A DNA stretch of 64,000 nt from Candidatus Eisenbergiella merdigallinarum (lineage in GTDB: Bacteria > Bacillota > Clostridia > Lachnospirales > Lachnospiraceae), in assembly GCA_019119355.1 (NCBI GenBank), contig DWXE01000006.1, forward strand, positions 62,001 through 126,000. The letters are read 5' to 3'. The translations under genes and the position numbers were made by a program. The notes under the pieces were generated by a model, which was not told where the DNA came from, ran no database searches, and was given only the letters and a program-made list of their open reading frames with translations. This document shows positions 36,621 to 45,144 of this stretch, piece after piece. Numbering within the stretch: the stretch's first letter is position 1; the number at the start of each line of letters is the position of its first letter.

Positions 36621-36623
36621 AGA

Positions 36624-36655
36624 AAGGCCCCAAACAGAAATGTCTGGGGCTTTTT
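36624..36655 (+). terminator. Intrinsic terminator of the rplU-prp-rpmA operon
   Basis: GCCCCAaACA (from 36627) pairs with TGTcTGGGGC around a GAAA loop, followed by TTTTT. Confidence 0.9.
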
Positions 36656-36770
36656 GATACGACAGGAAACGCGAAAATATTGCTGAAACCATTCTTTTTC
36701 CTGCCGCATCAAAAGGCCGGCAGCGATCGATGAAAGTCACGGGATTTGACAGGAGAGGATGAAATAACCG

Positions 36771-38060
36771 ATGTTTGCGGACAGAGCGAAAATCTATGTC
36801 AGAAGCGGAAAGGGCGGAGACGGCCACGTATCCTTCCGGCGGGAGAAATTCGTGCCGGCGGGCGGACCTGACGGCGGAGACGGCGGACGGGGCGGAGACG
36901 TGATCTTCACCGTGGACGAAGGGCTCAACACCCTGACGGATTTCCGGCATACCGGAAAATATAAGGCCGGAGACGGCCAGGAAGGCGGCAAGAAGAACTG
37001 CCGCGGCAAGGACGGACAGGATATCGTCATCCGGGTGCCCGAAGGAACGGTCATCCGGGAATTTCATACGGGCAAGGTCATTGCTGACATGTCCGGAGAC
37101 AACAAAAGGGTCGTGCTTTTGACCGGCGGGCGCGGCGGAAACGGCAACCAGCATTACGCCACGAGCACCATGCAGGCGCCCAAATACGCGCAGCCCGGAC
37201 AGCCGGCCAAAGAGCTGGAGCTTTTGCTGGAGCTGAAGGTCATCGCGGACGTGGGGCTGGTGGGCTTCCCCAACGTGGGCAAATCCACCTTTTTGTCCCG
37301 GGTGACCAACGCCCGGCCCAAAATCGCCAACTACCATTTCACCACTTTAAATCCCCATCTGGGCGTGGTGGACCTGGACGATGCGAAGGGATTCGTCATC
37401 GCCGACATTCCGGGGCTCATCGAAGGCGCCTCCGAAGGCGTGGGGCTGGGGCACGAATTTCTGCGCCACGTGGAGCGCACGAAGGTGCTCATCCATGTAG
37501 TGGACGCCGCGGGCACGGAAGGGCGCGATCCGGTGGAGGATATCTACGCCATCAACCGGGAGCTGGAAAACTACAGCCCGGCTCTGGCGCAGAAGCCTCA
37601 GGTCATCGCGGCCAATAAGATGGACGCCGTATATGGACAGGAGGATTCTCTGCTGGAAAAGATCCGCGCGGAATTCGAGCCCAAAGGCATCCGGGTCTTT
37701 CCCGTTTCCGCTGTGAGCGGACAGGGCATGAAGGAGCTTCTGTACCATGTGCGCTCCATGCTGGATGGGATGACGGAAGGGCCCACCGTATTCGAACAGG
37801 AATACTTCCCCGAAATGGCGCTGGCCGCTTCGGACGAGCCTTTCACCGTCTCCTACGACGAGCTGGAGGACGAGTACGTGATCGAAGGCCCCCGCATCGA
37901 AAAGATGCTGGGATATACGAACCTGGAATCCGAAAAGGGATTTGCCTTCTTCCAGAATTTCCTCAAGGACAGCGGAATTCTGGAGCAGCTGGAGGCTCTG
38001 GGGATCCAGGAGGGGGATACGGTGCGGATGTACGGCCTTTCCTTCGATTATTATAAGTGA
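36771..38060 (+). CDS. obgE: GTPase Obg (ribosome assembly, stress signalling)
   Basis: A 429-residue protein with the glycine-rich Obg fold (GKGGDGHVSFRREKFVPAGG), a GTPase domain with G1 GFPNVGKS from Gly165, G3 DIPGLIEGA and NKMD, and a C-terminal OCT domain (about 345-425) found in Firmicutes and Actinobacteria. It takes part in 50S assembly and ppGpp/sigma-B signalling. A leader of about 110 nt after the rpmA terminator separates it, so it probably has its own promoter. Confidence 0.97.
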   Translation: MFADRAKIYVRSGKGGDGHVSFRREKFVPAGGPDGGDGGRGGDVIFTVDEGLNTLTDFRHTGKYKAGDGQEGGKKNCRGKDGQDIVIRVPEGTVIREFHTGKVIADMSGDNKRVVLLTGGRGGNGNQHYATSTMQAPKYAQPGQPAKELELLLELKVIADVGLVGFPNVGKSTFLSRVTNARPKIANYHFTTLNPHLGVVDLDDAKGFVIADIPGLIEGASEGVGLGHEFLRHVERTKVLIHVVDAAGTEGRDPVEDIYAINRELENYSPALAQKPQVIAANKMDAVYGQEDSLLEKIRAEFEPKGIRVFPVSAVSGQGMKELLYHVRSMLDGMTEGPTVFEQEYFPEMALAASDEPFTVSYDELEDEYVIEGPRIEKMLGYTNLESEKGFAFFQNFLKDSGILEQLEALGIQEGDTVRMYGLSFDYYK

Positions 38061-38071
38061 GGAGAACAGGA

Positions 38072-38371
38072 ATGAACGCATTGACGAGCAAGCAGAGAGC
38101 TTATCTGATGAAGCTGGCCAGCAGCCTGGAGCCCATCTTCCAGATCGGGAAATCCAGCCTGACCCCGGAAGGGACTGCGGCCATCGCGGAGGCTTTCAAC
38201 ACGCGGGAACTCATCAAGATTTCCGTGCTGAAAAACTGTTTTGACGATCCGCGCCAGATCGCGGAGATGGTGGCGGAGCGCACCCACTCCACCGTGGTGC
38301 AGGTGATCGGCAAAAAGTTCGTATTATATAAGGAAAACAAAGATCACAAAAAGATAGAGCTTCCCCGGTAG
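38072..38371 (+). CDS. yhbY: YhbY family RNA-binding protein (CRM domain)
   Basis: A 99-residue CRM-domain protein, starting LTSKQRAYLMKLA, with the loop IFQIGKSSLTPE and RELIKISVLKNC, the usual YhbY features. It associates with pre-50S ribosomes. ATG 38072 with GAGGAGAACAGG is preferred to the GTG at 38057 that overlaps the obgE stop. Confidence 0.93.
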   Translation: MNALTSKQRAYLMKLASSLEPIFQIGKSSLTPEGTAAIAEAFNTRELIKISVLKNCFDDPRQIAEMVAERTHSTVVQVIGKKFVLYKENKDHKKIELPR

Positions 38372-38399
38372 GAGAAAGCCCGGCGCAATGGAGGTCGCA

Positions 38400-39008
38400 A
38401 TGAAGAAAATCGGTGTGCTGGGAGGGACGTTCAATCCCATCCACAACGGCCATCTGCTGCTGGCGGAGACCGCCCGCCAGGAATGGGGGCTGGATGAAGT
38501 CCTCCTGATTCCCAGCGGCTGTTCCTATATGAAGGACCCCAGGGAAATCCTCCCCGGCCCGGTGCGGCTGGAAATGGCACGGCTGGCGGCGGCGGACAAC
38601 CCGTACTTTCGGGTATCCGATCTGGAAATCCGCCGGACCGGAAATTCCTATACCTGCGATACCATTCAGGAGCTGGGCCAGATGTTTCCGGACGCCCGGC
38701 TGTACCATATCGTGGGCGCGGATACCCTGTTTCATATGGAAACCTGGAAGGAGCCGGAACGGATTTTTTCGGGCTGCATCACCCTGGCTGCGGTCCGGGA
38801 CGGAGGGCAGGACGAAAAGCTTCTCCGCCAGGCCAGACATCTGATGGAAACGTATCACACCCAGGTGCACCTGCTTCCCTCCCTCCATCTTGAAATTTCC
38901 GCCACCGACATCCGAAACCGGTGCCGCCAGGGGAAATCGATCCGCTATCTCGTGCCGGAATCCGTCCGGCTGTTTCTGGAAGAGAACGGATATTATCGTT
39001 CAAAATAA
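38400..39008 (+). CDS. nadD: Nicotinate-nucleotide adenylyltransferase
   Basis: A 202-residue nucleotidyltransferase that adenylates nicotinate mononucleotide in NAD synthesis. Motifs: GVLGGTFNPIHNGHLLLAE and EISATDIRNRCRQGKSIRYLVPESV. GGAGGT lies 5 bp before ATG 38400; ATG 38388 is possible but its ribosome site is weaker. It belongs to the obg-yhbY-nadD-yqeK-rsfS string. Confidence 0.96.
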   Translation: MKKIGVLGGTFNPIHNGHLLLAETARQEWGLDEVLLIPSGCSYMKDPREILPGPVRLEMARLAAADNPYFRVSDLEIRRTGNSYTCDTIQELGQMFPDARLYHIVGADTLFHMETWKEPERIFSGCITLAAVRDGGQDEKLLRQARHLMETYHTQVHLLPSLHLEISATDIRNRCRQGKSIRYLVPESVRLFLEENGYYRSK

Positions 39009-39041
39009 TCCCGCATCATCGTGGAAAGGAGTTTTTTTGCC

Positions 39042-39623
39042 ATGAAAGAACCGGATATCAGAAAAATTCGAAAATCCATGGAAAAGGTTCTGGATCCGAA
39101 GCGATACGAGCATACCCTGGGGGTCGCCTACACGGCCGCAGCCCTGGCCATGCGATACGGAGAGGATATCAACAACGCGGTTCTCGCCGGAATGCTCCAC
39201 GACTGCGCGAAATGCCTGACCAATGAAAAGCGCCTGGCCATCTGCGAAAAGTACAATATCGCCGTCAACGATGCGGAGCACAAAAACCCCTATCTGCTGC
39301 ACGCGAAGGTGGGGAGCTTTCTGGCCATGAAAAAATACGGGGTGACCGACAAGGACGTGATCAACGCCATCTTAAATCACACCACCGGACGTCCGGGGAT
39401 GTCCCTGCTGGAAAAAATCATCTGGGTCGCGGACTACATCGAGCCCGGCCGCAAACAGGCCCCCAATCTGGCGCTGATCCGGAAAATGGCCTTTGAAGAT
39501 CTGGATCAGGCGCTCCTGACCGCTCTGAAGGATACGCTGGAGTATCTTCATGCCGGGAAAATGGAAGTGGACACCATGACGCAGAGGACCTATGATTTTT
39601 ATCGGAATGGAGGAGAAGTATGA
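39042..39623 (+). CDS. yqeK: YqeK, HD-domain diadenosine tetraphosphatase
   Basis: A 193-residue HD-domain metal phosphohydrolase. The metal ligands appear in RYEHTLGVAYTAAALA, LAGMLHDCAKCL and ILNHTTGRPGMSLLEKIIWVADYIEPGR. YqeK hydrolyses Ap4A symmetrically. ATG 39042 follows AAAGGAG; the GTG at 39021 lies at the ribosome site. Its stop overlaps rsfS (ATGA). Confidence 0.94.
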   Translation: MKEPDIRKIRKSMEKVLDPKRYEHTLGVAYTAAALAMRYGEDINNAVLAGMLHDCAKCLTNEKRLAICEKYNIAVNDAEHKNPYLLHAKVGSFLAMKKYGVTDKDVINAILNHTTGRPGMSLLEKIIWVADYIEPGRKQAPNLALIRKMAFEDLDQALLTALKDTLEYLHAGKMEVDTMTQRTYDFYRNGGEV

Positions 39624-39991
39624 CGAAGGCAGCACAAATGGCAAAAATGGCGGTGGACGCCCTGGAAGCGAAAAAGGGCGAAGATATCTGCATCATCGAT
39701 ATCAGCGGCGTTTCCGTGCTGGCGGACTATTTTCTGATCGCCAACGGCAACAACAAAAACCAGGTACAGGCGCTCATCGATCACGTGGAAGAGACGCTGG
39801 GCAAAGCGGGATTTTCTCCCAGGAGCGTGGAAGGGTACCAGACCGCCAACTGGATCCTGATGGACTACGGCGACGTGATCGTTCACGTATTCGACCGCCA
39901 GAACCGCCTCTTTTACGATCTGGAACGGATCTGGAGGGACGGGAAAAAAATCGGCGTGTCCGATCTGGAAGCGGCAGCGCAGGAAGCGTGA
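39620..39991 (+). CDS. rsfS: Ribosomal silencing factor RsfS
   Basis: A 123-residue protein that binds L14 and blocks subunit joining in stationary phase. The core DYFLIANGNNKNQVQALIDHVEE, EGYQTANWILMDYGDVIVHVF and FYDLERIWRDG is typical. It is the last gene of the ribosome/NAD string and is followed by a bidirectional terminator facing lexA. Confidence 0.96.
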   Translation: MTKAAQMAKMAVDALEAKKGEDICIIDISGVSVLADYFLIANGNNKNQVQALIDHVEETLGKAGFSPRSVEGYQTANWILMDYGDVIVHVFDRQNRLFYDLERIWRDGKKIGVSDLEAAAQEA

Positions 39992-40032
39992 GCGCCGCCC
40001 TTTGGGCACGGCGGGAAAATTAGGTAAATACC

Positions 40033-40104
40033 AAAAGGAAGAGACGTTCCTGTAGAAATCGCAGGCCATGAAGCCCGAATTTTGCAGGAATGCCCCTTCC
40101 TTTT
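40033..40104. terminator. Bidirectional terminator between rsfS and lexA
   Basis: AAAAGGAAG..TTCCTG pairs with CAGGAA..CTTCCTTTT over a long loop. A-runs on one side and T-runs on the other allow use from both converging genes. Confidence 0.7.
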
Positions 40105-40197
40105 ATTATGTTTTCTGTATGAGTTATATATATGTATGTTCCGTATGAGGACTTCTTCGTCCGCGTGCTCCGGGACGGCCGGATCACTGGCCGATCT

Positions 40198-40818
40198 TCA
40201 GCGGTAGACCCGCATCACGGCGAATACCTTGCCCAGAATCCGGCAGTCGTCCACGATAATGGGCTCCATGGTGTCGTTCTCCGGCTGCAGGCGGATGTGC
40301 CCGTTTTCCCGGTAAAAGGTCTTGACCGTGGCGGAATCGTCGATGAGCGCCACCACCATCTCCCCGTTGTTCGCCTCCTGACGGCTCTGGACGAATACCT
40401 GATCCCCGTCCAGAATCCCCGCGTTGATCATGGATTCGCCGCGGACCTTCAAAATGAAACAGGGCTCCCCGGAAGGGATCATCTCCGCGGGCACCGGGAA
40501 ATAGCTCTCGATGTTCTCCTCCGCCAGAATCGGCTGCCCTGCGGCGACGTTTCCCACCACCGGAAGGCTGGTCATCTCCGTGCGGACCATCTGAAAGCTC
40601 TCGTCGCAGATCTCGATGGCGCGGGGCTTGGTGGGATCCCTGCGGATGAAGCCGTTCTTCTCCAGCGTCTCCAGGTGGGAGTGTACCGAAGAGGTGGACT
40701 TCAAATGCACCGCTTCGCAGATTTCGCGAACCGCCGGCGGATATCCCTTCTCCAGTATCTCGTTCTTAATATAATCAAGAATTTCCTGCTGTTTGACAGT
40801 GATCTTTCCCTGTGCCAT
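40198..40818 (-). CDS. lexA: SOS repressor LexA
   Basis: A 206-residue repressor. The N-terminal winged helix ([34 protein letters not shown]) is followed by the Ala93-Gly94 self-cleavage site in GNVAAGQP, Ser129 (RGESM) and Lys166 (TVKTF) of the serine-lysine dyad. RecA-stimulated self-cleavage opens the SOS regulon. ATG 40818 has GGAGA upstream; the longer frame to 40944 is not supported. Its promoter region is shared with a divergent LysM gene and holds three LexA-like boxes, so lexA is likely autoregulated. Confidence 0.97.
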   Translation of the reverse strand: MAQGKITVKQQEILDYIKNEILEKGYPPAVREICEAVHLKSTSSVHSHLETLEKNGFIRRDPTKPRAIEICDESFQMVRTEMTSLPVVGNVAAGQPILAEENIESYFPVPAEMIPSGEPCFILKVRGESMINAGILDGDQVFVQSRQEANNGEMVVALIDDSATVKTFYRENGHIRLQPENDTMEPIIVDDCRILGKVFAVMRVYR

Positions 40819-40982
40819 AAAATCTCCATTCTGAAGCGAAAGCGGAGGGGCGATGGAAAACTGCGAATCCCATCTCCCTGTTTCATCACGGCGTTTTGTG
40901 ACGCTCCGGCACAAAACGCTCCCCCCTTTTGGACGCGGTCCCAAAACTTTTTTTGCATCCGTCGGATCTATAAATTATAAAC

Positions 40983-41011
40983 ATTATAACATGGCGGAGA
41001 TGAATTGGCAA
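40983..41011 (-). promoter_or_regulatory. lexA promoter
   Basis: On the minus strand TTGCCA (41011-41006) and TATAAT (40988-40983) are 17 bases apart, with TGT directly before the -10 (extended -10). A leader of about 155 nt to lexA follows. Confidence 0.6.
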
Positions 41012-41021
41012 ACATATATTC

Positions 41022-41035
41022 CGAAGAAATGTTCG
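41022..41035. promoter_or_regulatory. LexA box 1 (between the divergent promoters)
   Basis: CGAAGAAATGTTCG, one base away from the Gram-positive CGAAC-N4-GTTCG consensus, with the central AAAT matching RNRY. It lies 11 bp upstream of the lexA -35. Confidence 0.55.
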
Positions 41036-41054
41036 ATTCGGGAAGAAAATGAGC

Positions 41055-41083
41055 TTGACATTCGAAAGTATGTTCGCTATAAT
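41055..41083 (+). promoter_or_regulatory. Consensus SOS promoter of the YneA-like gene
   Basis: Perfect TTGACA (41055-41060), a 17-base spacer and perfect TATAAT (41078-41083). The spacer itself contains a LexA box. This is the best promoter in the window, as expected for a strong repressed promoter. Confidence 0.85.
41063..41076. promoter_or_regulatory. LexA box 2 (inside the promoter spacer)
   Basis: CGAAAGTATGTTCG, one mismatch from CGAAC-N4-GTTCG. It lies wholly between -35 and -10, so binding would block RNA polymerase. Confidence 0.7.
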
Positions 41084-41092
41084 CGACGTATA

Positions 41093-41106
41093 AGAACAGA
41101 TGTTCG
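41093..41106. promoter_or_regulatory. LexA box 3 (just downstream of the transcription start)
   Basis: AGAACAGATGTTCG contains GAACAGATGTTC, a full match to GAACRNRYGTTC. Confidence 0.75.
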
Positions 41107-41148
41107 CAACGTATGTTTGGTTTCTTTTTATATCAGTTCATCCATGCA

Positions 41149-41212
41149 GGCACATGTGGCAAAATGCCGCGTGGGAGCTTGCTCACTTAAGCTGTATTTT
41201 GCTACATGTGCC
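41149..41212 (+). other. 17-bp stem in the SOS leader
   Basis: GGCACATGTGGCAAAAT (41149-41165) pairs with ATTTTGCTACATGTGCC (41196-41212), continuous if one G-U pair is allowed. Its loop holds a smaller GAG-CUUG-CUC hairpin. No T-run follows, so it is not a terminator. Confidence 0.6.
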
Positions 41213-41235
41213 TATAGGACGGACGCCCGACATGA

Positions 41236-41292
41236 ATCATTTGACGGCCAGTGGCCTTTTGCGTAGCCAATTCAGGGAATCCGTCAAATGAT
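41236..41292 (+). other. 12-bp stem in the SOS leader
   Basis: ATCATTTGACGG (41236-41247) pairs perfectly with CCGTCAAATGAT (41281-41292), enclosing a TGGC/GCCA hairpin. It ends about 50 bases before the YneA-like start codon. Confidence 0.6.
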
Positions 41293-41344
41293 GAATGGCA
41301 TGGCTGAACTGTTACTTCTTTTTGGATGGACAGGGGGTTTTTCC

Positions 41345-41704
41345 ATGAGCAAAGACAGCAGATCATATTCTTCCAGCTACTTCCGCCGGCGGCGGCAGCT
41401 TCGCTTCCGGATCGCGGCGGTTTTGACGGCGATTTGCATATCCGGCGCGTTCGGCGTCCTTCGTTTCGGCTTCTTCTCCGACGCCCGGGAGGACGCGGCT
41501 TCCGTCAGCTACAAGTATTTCACCAGCATTCTGGTCTACCCCGGAGATACCCTGACTTCCATCGCCCGCCAGTATGCGGACCACCATTACGATTCCCTGG
41601 AGGACTATATGGAAGAGGTGCGCATGACGAACCATCTGCAGGAGGATGAGATCCGCGCGGGAGAATATCTGATCGTTCCCTATTACAGCCCGGATTTCCG
41701 CTGA
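41345..41704 (+). CDS. YneA-like SOS cell-division suppressor (LysM, membrane-anchored)
   Basis: A 119-residue protein with a basic, serine-rich cytoplasmic start (SYFRRRRQLRFR), one transmembrane helix (about 23-40) and a C-terminal LysM-like domain (VYPGDTLTSIARQY .. MTNHL.. AGEYLIVPYY). Same architecture and divergent position to lexA as B. subtilis YneA, which delays division after DNA damage. The promoter with two LexA boxes supports SOS control. Sequence identity to YneA is low by eye. An in-frame ATG at 41288 would put the start inside a leader hairpin; AGGGGG 7 bp before 41345 favours the latter. Confidence 0.85.
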   Translation: MSKDSRSYSSSYFRRRRQLRFRIAAVLTAICISGAFGVLRFGFFSDAREDAASVSYKYFTSILVYPGDTLTSIARQYADHHYDSLEDYMEEVRMTNHLQEDEIRAGEYLIVPYYSPDFR

Positions 41705-41756
41705 TTCCGCCCGGTTTTGCGCCGGAATGCCCTGCGAAGCTTTCCCCGTTCGGGAA

Positions 41757-41811
41757 CCCGAAGCGTTCTGAAGAAATCTCCGATTTTCTTTAGAAATTCT
41801 TCGGGTTTTTT
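41757..41811 (+). terminator. Intrinsic terminator after the YneA-like gene
   Basis: CCCGAA (41757) pairs with TTCGGG followed by TTTTTT; an inner stem TTCTgAAGAAATC / GATTTtCTTtAGAA extends it. Confidence 0.8.
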
Positions 41812-41861
41812 GGCTCTCGTTTTAAAGCTTTTGCGGGTACCTTATAGACAGCGGCACGGAT

Positions 41862-41891
41862 TTGCCTTTTTGCGGCCCGACGTGGTATAAT
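41862..41891 (+). promoter_or_regulatory. Promoter of the two-component system
   Basis: TTGCCT (41862-41867), an 18-base spacer, and perfect TATAAT (41886-41891). The ATG at 41890 overlaps this -10 element and so cannot be the regulator's start. Confidence 0.65.
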
Positions 41892-41928
41892 GGCCGGAGA
41901 AATCAAATGCAGCAGGGAGGAAAGGGAC

Positions 41929-42639
41929 TTGGAAAAGAATCGAATTCTGATCGTGGAGGATGACGCCGATATCCGGGAGGGCGTCGAGATCTATCTGAAG
42001 AACCAGGGATATCAGGTCATCCAGGCGAAGGACGGCATAGAGGGCCTGGAACAGATCGAACGGAATGAAATCGATCTGGCTATCGTGGACATCATGATGC
42101 CCCGGATGGACGGCATCACGATGATGATGAAGGTGCGGGAGAGGGGATGCGACTTCCCCGTGATCATGCTCTCCGCAAAATCCGAAGAGGTGGATAAGAT
42201 CATGGGGCTGAATATGGGGGCGGACGACTACATCACAAAGCCCTTCACCCCGCTGGAGCTTCTCGCCCGGGTCAATTCCCAGCTCCGCCGGTACAACCGG
42301 TACCGGGAAGCCCTGTCGAAGGCGGAGCCGCCGAAGGACACCTATCACGTCATCGGCGGGATCGAGCTGAACGAGGAGACGGTGGAGGTGTTCGTGGACG
42401 GAGCGCCGGTGAAGCTGACGCCCATCGAGTTCAAAATCCTCCTGCTCCTGATGAAAAATCCGGGGCGCGTCTTTTCCGCGGACGAAATCTATGAGCGAAT
42501 CTGGAACGAGAAGGCCATCAATACGGATACCATTATGGTACACATCCGCAAAATCCGTGAGAAAATAGAAATCGATCCGAAGAATCCGAAATATTTAAAG
42601 GTGGTGTGGGGCGTTGGATACAAAATGGAAAAACAATAA
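41929..42639 (+). CDS. OmpR-family response regulator
   Basis: A 236-residue transcription factor with a receiver domain (LIVEDDADIREG; phospho-acceptor Asp54 in AIVDIMMPRMDG; Lys in DDYITKPFTPLEL) and a winged-helix DNA-binding domain (LTPIEFKILLLLMKNPGRVFS .. MVHIRKIREKIE). TTG 41929 is used as start: a GGGAGGAAAGGG ribosome site precedes it and the receiver begins there (LEKNRILIVEDD). The kinase gene starts 26 bp before its stop, so the two are coupled. Confidence 0.95.
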   Translation: MEKNRILIVEDDADIREGVEIYLKNQGYQVIQAKDGIEGLEQIERNEIDLAIVDIMMPRMDGITMMMKVRERGCDFPVIMLSAKSEEVDKIMGLNMGADDYITKPFTPLELLARVNSQLRRYNRYREALSKAEPPKDTYHVIGGIELNEETVEVFVDGAPVKLTPIEFKILLLLMKNPGRVFSADEIYERIWNEKAINTDTIMVHIRKIREKIEIDPKNPKYLKVVWGVGYKMEKQ

Positions 42640-45142
42640 GGCGAAGAGCGCGGGGATCGCTTTTGTGGCAGTTTTTCTCACGACGGCCGTTTTTCTGTCC
42701 TGCCTTCCCTTTTTTGAAAGCAGGGCGGACAGCGAATTCGAGAATCCCCTGACCGGAGCTTCCTTCATCCGGGCGCTGTATGAGAGCAACTATGTTCAAT
42801 ACCGTTATCTGCGGGAAAAGGCCGATCAGAAGACCTGGTCCTACGGCGATCTGTATGTGGATACGGAATTTCTCGGAATCTACGATGAGTACGATTACTC
42901 CTTCCGGGACGACGCCATGATCGATGTGCCGGCGGACGCCGTGCCCGGGAGCGACGCCCTGGACGAACAGGTCCGTGAGTTTTGCGAGAACTCCCTCTCG
43001 GAGCTTTCCGGTATCCGCAGCTACGCTTCCGCGCTGACTCAGTCCATGGACTATTACGCCGTGGATACGCTGTCCGGAACCTCCATGGGCAACAGCAGCC
43101 TGTCCGCGCTGAAGGATATCGTAAACGGAAACGCGCCGGAAGACAATCCTTACGTGTACTATGTCTATCTCAGCTACGACGGCGCCGGCAATGTGGTCAA
43201 CTGCGGCGTCAGCGCCAACGGGAAAGTGGGGGACTTCCTCAAACGGGTGGAGTCGCTGGGAAGAGAGCAGTACTTCACCGACTATTACGACGAAGACGGT
43301 ATCTCCTACGCGGCTTTTTACAACACGGACAGCGGAGAGCGTTACCGCTATCGCTTCACCGTGGGCGGCCCTGCGAACATGAAGATCGTCTATGCCCTCA
43401 CTCAGGATCAGTATCAGACGTTTCTGAACGATGATCATTACGGGGAATTTTACTCCGGCCTTCTGCCCAGCTACCGCTCCATGTGGGAAAACAGCTATTA
43501 CAACGCGGGCGTTCTGGGGTATGTGACGGGCTTTTTCTGCATTTCCATCGCCCTGGGATGCTGCTGCGTGTGGATCTTTACCCGGTTTTTCCGGAAGGAT
43601 TACTGCTACCAGGATTTCAGGATATGCCATTTCCCGCTGGAAGTCGATTTTCTGGCATTTCTTCTGGGGCTGGCCGTTGCGGAACAGATGCTGTCCCTGC
43701 TCTGTTCCTGGCAGAAGGGGTGGTTTCTGCAAAACTTTACCGAACAGATCCTCCGTCCCATGCACCTTTCCTGGCTCTCCACACTGTTGGTGGGGATCGC
43801 GTTTTTCCTGTATTTCGGGCTCGGATTTACGCTGGGGAGCATCATCCCCCGGGCGCTCCATCTGAAGACCTGTTTTAAGGAGAGCAGCCTTTTCTACCGC
43901 TACTGGGACCGGATCGTCAACTACCTGAAAAACTTCTATCAGGAACTGGTGAACTTCGACATCGGAACGGATGCGAAGCGGATTATCACGAAGCTGGTGG
44001 TTCTGAATTTCATCATCCTCTGGGTGATTTCGCTGATGTGGGTCTGGGGATTTATCCCTCTGCTGATCTATTCCCTGATCCTCTATTTCCTGCTGAAAAA
44101 ATATGTGAAGGACGTACAGAATAAGTATCACCGGCTGCTTCTCGCCACCAGCTCCATCGCCAAAGGAGATCTGGACATCGCCCTCTCCGAGGATTTCGGC
44201 GTTTTTGAGAGCTATAAAAACGAACTGCGCCAGATTCAGACCGATTTCAAAAAAGCGGTGGAAGAGGAGGTCAAAAACCAGAGGATGCGGTCGGAGCTGA
44301 TTACCAACGTATCCCATGACCTCAAGACCCCGCTGACCGCCATCATCACCTATATCAATCTGCTCAAGGAGCCGGACATCACGCCGACACAGCGGGAAGA
44401 GTATCTGAACACTCTGGATAAGAAGGCCGTCCGCCTGAAGGTGCTGATCGAGGATCTGTTCGAGGTCAGCAAGGCGACCACCAACAATATCACGCTGAAC
44501 TACGATAAGGTGGATCTGTGCAATCTGCTGCGCCAGTGCTATCTGGAATATGAGGACCGGATCGCGGCGGCGGACCTGACGTTCAAATTCATGCTGCCCG
44601 AAGACAAGGCCGTCCTGACGCTGGATCCGCAGAAGACGTTCCGCATTTTTGAAAACCTGTACACCAACATCATCAAATATGCGATGCCGTCCACCCGCGT
44701 CTATGTGGTGCTGCAGGAGAAAAAGGAAGAGGTGGTCATCGAGATCAAGAATATTTCCCGGTCAGAGCTCCATGTGGCGCCGGAAGAACTGACGGAGCGG
44801 TTCGTCCGCGGGGATGATTCCCGCAATACGGAAGGGAGCGGGCTGGGGCTCGCCATCGCAAGAAGTTTCACGGAGTTGCAGCACGGGACGCTGCGGATTT
44901 CCGTGGACGGGGATCTGTTCAAGGTCACGCTGTCCTTCCGGAAATTCGATCTGCCGCCGGAACCCGAAAGGAAAGACGGCCAGACGGCGCAGTCCCAAAA
45001 CGCGCAGAACGGGCCGGATTCCGGTCCGTCCGGTTCGGGAAGAAATCCCGCCGGGCCCGGCAACGCCTCCTCGCAGGAACGGCCGTTCTATCATCCCAGC
45101 CGCTGGCGCTCGGAAAAAAACCTCCGCAAAAAGAAGTGGTAA
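42614..45142 (+). CDS. Membrane sensor histidine kinase with large extracellular domain
   Basis: An 842-residue kinase. An N-terminal helix (about 13-33) is followed by an extracytoplasmic domain of about 260 residues, then membrane helices near 299-320, 344-366, 385-408 and 456-497. A HAMP-like linker precedes HisKA with phospho-His568 in NVSHDLKTPLTAI and a HATPase domain (EGSGLGLAIARSF). The last 65 residues form a Gln/Asn/Pro/Gly-rich tail ending with RKKKW. The start is a TTG at 42614 with a weak ribosome site, probably translated by coupling to the regulator. The signal is unknown; layout recalls VanS/KdpD-like kinases of Lachnospiraceae. Confidence 0.92.
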   Translation: MDTKWKNNKAKSAGIAFVAVFLTTAVFLSCLPFFESRADSEFENPLTGASFIRALYESNYVQYRYLREKADQKTWSYGDLYVDTEFLGIYDEYDYSFRDDAMIDVPADAVPGSDALDEQVREFCENSLSELSGIRSYASALTQSMDYYAVDTLSGTSMGNSSLSALKDIVNGNAPEDNPYVYYVYLSYDGAGNVVNCGVSANGKVGDFLKRVESLGREQYFTDYYDEDGISYAAFYNTDSGERYRYRFTVGGPANMKIVYALTQDQYQTFLNDDHYGEFYSGLLPSYRSMWENSYYNAGVLGYVTGFFCISIALGCCCVWIFTRFFRKDYCYQDFRICHFPLEVDFLAFLLGLAVAEQMLSLLCSWQKGWFLQNFTEQILRPMHLSWLSTLLVGIAFFLYFGLGFTLGSIIPRALHLKTCFKESSLFYRYWDRIVNYLKNFYQELVNFDIGTDAKRIITKLVVLNFIILWVISLMWVWGFIPLLIYSLILYFLLKKYVKDVQNKYHRLLLATSSIAKGDLDIALSEDFGVFESYKNELRQIQTDFKKAVEEEVKNQRMRSELITNVSHDLKTPLTAIITYINLLKEPDITPTQREEYLNTLDKKAVRLKVLIEDLFEVSKATTNNITLNYDKVDLCNLLRQCYLEYEDRIAAADLTFKFMLPEDKAVLTLDPQKTFRIFENLYTNIIKYAMPSTRVYVVLQEKKEEVVIEIKNISRSELHVAPEELTERFVRGDDSRNTEGSGLGLAIARSFTELQHGTLRISVDGDLFKVTLSFRKFDLPPEPERKDGQTAQSQNAQNGPDSGPSGSGRNPAGPGNASSQERPFYHPSRWRSEKNLRKKKW

Positions 45143-45144
45143 CG

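Noticed and set aside
40853..41266. Plus-strand frame of 137 codons across the lexA-yneA intergenic region
   Set aside because: Runs through the lexA promoter and LexA boxes, and has no ribosome site.
42533..44317. Minus-strand frame of 594 codons opposite the sensor kinase
   Set aside because: Antisense shadow with no ribosome site; kinase motifs on the plus strand are decisive.
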